Below, piece after piece: positions 13,831-16,321 of a DNA stretch of 16,321 bases. The notes below the pieces were generated by a model. That model ran no database searches, was not told where the DNA came from, and saw only the letters and a program-made list of their open reading frames with translations. Within the stretch, counting starts at the first letter, position 1. The number at the start of each line of letters is the position of its first letter. Origin of the DNA: Desulfocapsa sp. (lineage in GTDB: Bacteria; Desulfobacterota; Desulfobulbia; Desulfobulbales; Desulfocapsaceae); NCBI GenBank assembly GCA_020717935.1, contig DYDK01000008.1, positions 1 to 16,321 of the forward strand, written 5' to 3'. The position numbers and the translations under genes are program-made.

Positions 13831-14747
13831 TGATTATGATTAGAAATGAACCTCTTCCTATTAACGGGCAGACAACACTCTATGGCATTATCGGCAATCC
13901 GGTTCGCCATTCCCTCAGTCCAATCATGCACAATGCCGCCTTTGCCGAGCTTGACGAAAACAGTGTCTACCTGCCCTTTCCGGTCGAAAACGATGATCTG
14001 GCCGCAGCCCTTCACGGCTTAAAGGCCCTGGGAATCAAGGGGGTCAGCGTCACCGTTCCCTACAAAGAGAAGGTCATCTCTTTACTCGATAAAGTGGAAG
14101 CGGTGGCCATGCAGATTGGGGCCGTGAACACCATTGTTATCAAAGAGTTGAATGGGAGAAAACACTTGCACGGGAGCAATACCGACTGGTTGGGGGCCAA
14201 TCGGGCCTTGGCGGAAAAGGTGGTGCTTGCGGGAAGCGAAGTTGTCCTGCTGGGGGCTGGTGGCTCAGCCCGGGCCATCGGTTTTGGCCTGCGACACGAG
14301 GGGGCCAGACTCACCCTCTGTAGCCGCACTGAATCTCGTGGTCGGCCCCTGGCAGCCGAATTGGGTTGTCCCTGGCATTCCCTGGAGGATGCACAGGGTG
14401 TCCGCGGAAGTGTCCTCGTCAATGCCACAACCGTGGGGATGCAACCGGAAACCCAGCTCAGCCCCGTCCCAGCCAGCATCCTTCCCCGCTTTCAGACTGT
14501 GATGGATATTGTCTATGCCCCGCTGGGAACCAGATTACTCAAGGACGCAAAGACGGCTGGATGCCAGACTATCAACGGCCTGGAGATGCTCTTGTATCAA
14601 GGAGTCGCCCAGTTTGAATTATGGACCGGTAAACCCGCACCGGTGGAACGAATGCGGCAGCAATTGTATAGAGCGACTGGCAATATGAGTAATGAGGAAT
14701 ACATTAACTCTGAATTTAAATTCCAAAAGGTACAAGAGAACAGATGA
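13830..14747 (+). CDS. aroE: Shikimate dehydrogenase (NADP+)
   Basis: The enzyme reduces 3-dehydroshikimate to shikimate. The 305-residue protein contains the substrate-binding start GNPVRHSLSPIMHN (22-35), VSVTVPYKEKV with the catalytic Lys79, GAVNT (97-101), NTDWLGA with catalytic Asp119, and the nucleotide-binding loop GAGGSARA (142-149). SRTESR (165-170) continues into the region that normally chooses NADP. A tail of about 20 residues (from about 285) extends past the family's usual end. The ATG at 13830 overlaps the aroD stop and follows GGAGG by 4 bp. The ATG at 13836 is an alternative with a spacing of 10. The 3' end overlaps aroA by four bases (ATGA). Confidence 0.95.
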   Translation: MIMIRNEPLPINGQTTLYGIIGNPVRHSLSPIMHNAAFAELDENSVYLPFPVENDDLAAALHGLKALGIKGVSVTVPYKEKVISLLDKVEAVAMQIGAVNTIVIKELNGRKHLHGSNTDWLGANRALAEKVVLAGSEVVLLGAGGSARAIGFGLRHEGARLTLCSRTESRGRPLAAELGCPWHSLEDAQGVRGSVLVNATTVGMQPETQLSPVPASILPRFQTVMDIVYAPLGTRLLKDAKTAGCQTINGLEMLLYQGVAQFELWTGKPAPVERMRQQLYRATGNMSNEEYINSEFKFQKVQENR

Positions 14748-16024
14748 AAGAAATAAGCCCCGTCTCCACCGTTGATGCTACCATTGCTGTGCCAGGTTCC
14801 AAAAGTTTGACCCAGAGGGCCTTGATTGCCGCCGCCCTCGCAGATGGACGAAGCAAGCTGTTTGGCCCTTTGACCAGCGAAGATACCGATTATACTTCCC
14901 AGGCCTTAGGAGAGATGGGAATTACGGTGCAGAAAGAAAATACACCAGAAGATAATTGCTGGCAGGTGGAGGGGCAAGGAGGCAGGATTGCCACTCCGAC
15001 CCGCGAAATTTTCCTTGGCAATAATGGCACCGCCACCCGTTTTTTAACCTCGGTTGCCACCCTGGGAAATGGCGTTTTTACCATTGATAGTGAAGAACGG
15101 ATGCGCCAGCGCCCCATTGGCCCCCTCATGGAAGCACTCCAGGGCTGGGGAGTGGAGATTCGTTCAGTCGCTGGTACAGGTTGTCCGCCACTTATTATCA
15201 ACAGTCATGGTCTGGTCGGCGGCACCACCATCCTCCCCGAAGGCAAAAGCAGTCAGTATCTCTCTTCTCTCCTGCTGGTCGCCCCCTATGCAGCCCGCCC
15301 CGCCATCCTTGAGGTGCGAGGCGAAGTCCTGTCCAAGCCCTATGTGCTCATGACCCTGTCGGTGATGGCCGATTTTGGAATTGAGGTCGAATGCAATCAG
15401 GACTTGACCCATTTTGCCATTCCCCAGGGCTGTTATCGAGCCATGGAATATCAGATTGAAGGCGATGCTTCCAGCGCCTCCTATTTCTGGGCGGCGGCTG
15501 CCATTACTGCTGGCCGGGTAACGGTGAGCAATGTGCCGGTTCCTTCTCTGCAAGGAGATGCTGGCCTGGTTCCCTTACTGGCACGCATGGGCTGTGAAAT
15601 CAGTCGGCAGGGTGAGGGAATTACCGTGCAGGGCCGGAAACATCTGGAGGGAATCACCGTTGATATGGGGAATATGCCGGATGTAGTTCCTACCTTGGCA
15701 GTGGTGGCCGCCTTTGCCCATGGAAAGACTGTCATCAACAATATCGCCCACTTACGCATTAAAGAATGTGATCGTCTCAACGCCGTAGTCACCGAACTGA
15801 CCAGAATGGGAGCCCAGGTAGAAGAGCACCAGGACAGTATGATTATTTATGGGGATGGCGGGGTCCGTCTGCACGGGGCGGTCATTGACACCTATAATGA
15901 TCATCGTATGGCCATGAGCTTTGCCGTGACCGGCCTGCGGGTGCCCGGAATACAGATCAACGATGAGAGCTGTGTCGCCAAATCCTTCCCTGATTTTTGG
16001 GAGCGATTTACTTGGCTTACATAA
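14744..16024 (+). CDS. aroA: 5-enolpyruvylshikimate-3-phosphate synthase
   Basis: The enzyme transfers enolpyruvyl from PEP to shikimate-3-phosphate. All expected parts of the double-domain inside-out barrel are present in 426 residues: PGSKSLTQRA with K20 and S21, GNNGTATR at 92-99, the arginine-rich ERMRQRPI (118-125), EGKSSQYLSS (166-175), GDASSASY (240-247), the general acid-base region MPDVVPTLA with D313, KECDRL with E341 (340-345), and NDHRMAMS (385-392). The position equivalent to Gly96 of E. coli keeps a Gly, so a class I-like, glyphosate-sensitive active site is more likely than a CP4-like one; this is an inference from one motif. It is the last complete gene of the pyr-aro cluster. 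The start overlaps the aroE stop. No terminator follows. Confidence 0.97.
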   Translation: MKEISPVSTVDATIAVPGSKSLTQRALIAAALADGRSKLFGPLTSEDTDYTSQALGEMGITVQKENTPEDNCWQVEGQGGRIATPTREIFLGNNGTATRFLTSVATLGNGVFTIDSEERMRQRPIGPLMEALQGWGVEIRSVAGTGCPPLIINSHGLVGGTTILPEGKSSQYLSSLLLVAPYAARPAILEVRGEVLSKPYVLMTLSVMADFGIEVECNQDLTHFAIPQGCYRAMEYQIEGDASSASYFWAAAAITAGRVTVSNVPVPSLQGDAGLVPLLARMGCEISRQGEGITVQGRKHLEGITVDMGNMPDVVPTLAVVAAFAHGKTVINNIAHLRIKECDRLNAVVTELTRMGAQVEEHQDSMIIYGDGGVRLHGAVIDTYNDHRMAMSFAVTGLRVPGIQINDESCVAKSFPDFWERFTWLT

Positions 16025-16028
16025 AAAA

Positions 16029-16075
16029 ATGAAAATCTTATCTCATATCGACAAGGTGCCGCACGAAGAGATATT
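16029..16075 (+). pseudogene. 5' fragment of an unrecognised gene, truncated by the right IS copy
   Basis: An ATG 4 bp after the aroA stop opens a frame with about 15 codons before the IS boundary: MKILSHIDKVPHEEIF. The frame then runs in antisense through the IS to a stop at 16260-16262, adding about 60 residues nearly identical to the tail of the mazG chimera at the other end. The fragment is too short to place in a family. The close spacing to aroA suggests the original gene was the next member of the operon. There is no clear ribosome binding site, so a real start here is plausible but unproven. Confidence 0.4.
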
Positions 16076-16321
16076 CAGACCTCGTAAACAACATGCCAAA
16101 AGCGTCATTTTTTTTGGACATTTGTTATTGGCTCTTCGCCGACCTCAACGAATAGCCATTTTCCGGCTGGAGTGCGTGCTCCGAGATTTGTCAATTTGCG
16201 ACAAAGCAGCTCTTGCGCACATCTGCGCCTTGGTTGTTGCAGCGGTTCAAGTCGTACCGTAACTTCAGCCTTGGTAGACTTGATCCAGCCATGGCAATTT
16301 GTGATTGCATAAAACAGATCC
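16076..16321 (-). mobile_element. 3' end of an insertion-sequence-like element, right copy (partial)
   Basis: This is the inverted counterpart of 75-320, with the relation x to 16396 minus x, gap-free and with 4 mismatches in 246 bp. Its inner end is at 16076 (cagacctcg...). The flanking bases outside this point are unrelated to the left copy apart from a short AT-rich similarity. The element runs off the right edge of the window. Confidence 0.65.
16105..16320 (-). CDS. Transposase-like protein, C-terminal part, right copy (partial)
   Basis: The 71 visible codons, read from 16320 down to the stop at 16105-16107, encode the same C-terminus as the left copy, beginning DLFYAITNCHGWIK and ending ITNVQKK. 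Two amino-acid differences separate them: Lys to Arg in the LEPLQQP(K/R)RR segment and Val to Phe in GKWL(V/F)VEVG. The frame is intact in both copies. The N-terminal part is outside the window. The family assignment is as tentative as for the left copy. Confidence 0.5.
   Translation of the reverse strand, partial: DLFYAITNCHGWIKSTKAEVTVRLEPLQQPRRRCAQELLCRKLTNLGARTPAGKWLFVEVGEEPITNVQKK

Noticed and set aside
321..16075. A true composite transposon carrying dsrMKJOP as cargo
   Set aside because: The interior is ordinary core genes with uniform style, and both inner edges cut genes. That fits independent insertions or contig ends better than a cargo module. It is kept only as a testable alternative.
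1..16321. tRNA or rRNA genes, CRISPR arrays, defence systems, phage genes
   Set aside because: No cloverleaf, rRNA-like segment, regularly spaced direct repeats or recognisable defence or phage proteins were seen by reading the sequence.

Overview
The window looks like chromosome from a dissimilatory sulfur-metabolising bacterium of the Desulfobacterota, probably close to Desulfobulbales. This is an inference from gene content: a complete dsrMKJOP operon preceded by an RsbRD_N-domain gene, as is common in sulfate reducers. The core genes are intact and tightly packed. The unusual material is at the two edges and in the non-coding DNA.

Layout. Positions 1-320 hold the 3' end of an insertion-sequence-like element whose transposase-like ORF points into the window. 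Next to it, on the minus strand, is a MazG-like nucleotide pyrophosphohydrolase gene cut off after about 44 codons. A tail-specific protease gene (prc, 804-3017) follows. An RsbRD_N-type gene (3188-3739), with a candidate promoter carrying a palindrome in its spacer, leads into dsrM-dsrK-dsrJ-dsrO-dsrP (3814-8958), which ends at a strong intrinsic terminator (8995-9026). A flavodoxin-like gene (9115-9798) converges on a minus-strand prepilin peptidase gene (pilD). The long gap between pilD and pyrK contains three nested or adjacent inverted-repeat structures, including a 161-bp quasi-palindrome centred at 10930. From 11084 to 16024 runs a compact co-directional cluster: pyrK-pyrD, a small DUF1232 membrane protein, then aroD-aroE-aroA. 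A second copy of the edge element, in the opposite orientation, starts at 16076 and truncates a small unrecognised gene.

How the genes work together. DsrMKJOP is the transmembrane complex linking the menaquinone pool and periplasmic c-type and iron-sulfur centres to a cytoplasmic HdrD-like subunit (DsrK), which is thought to reduce the DsrC trisulfide during sulfite reduction. dsrAB and dsrC are not in this window. PyrK and PyrD form the NAD-linked dihydroorotate dehydrogenase of pyrimidine synthesis. AroD, AroE and AroA catalyse three consecutive shikimate-pathway steps. Prc and PilD are envelope-processing enzymes.

I found no evidence for a wholly new multi-gene system. The most unusual observations are the pair of nearly identical inverted IS ends bracketing about 15.8 kb, the truncated genes fused to them, and the 161-bp symmetric intergenic element.
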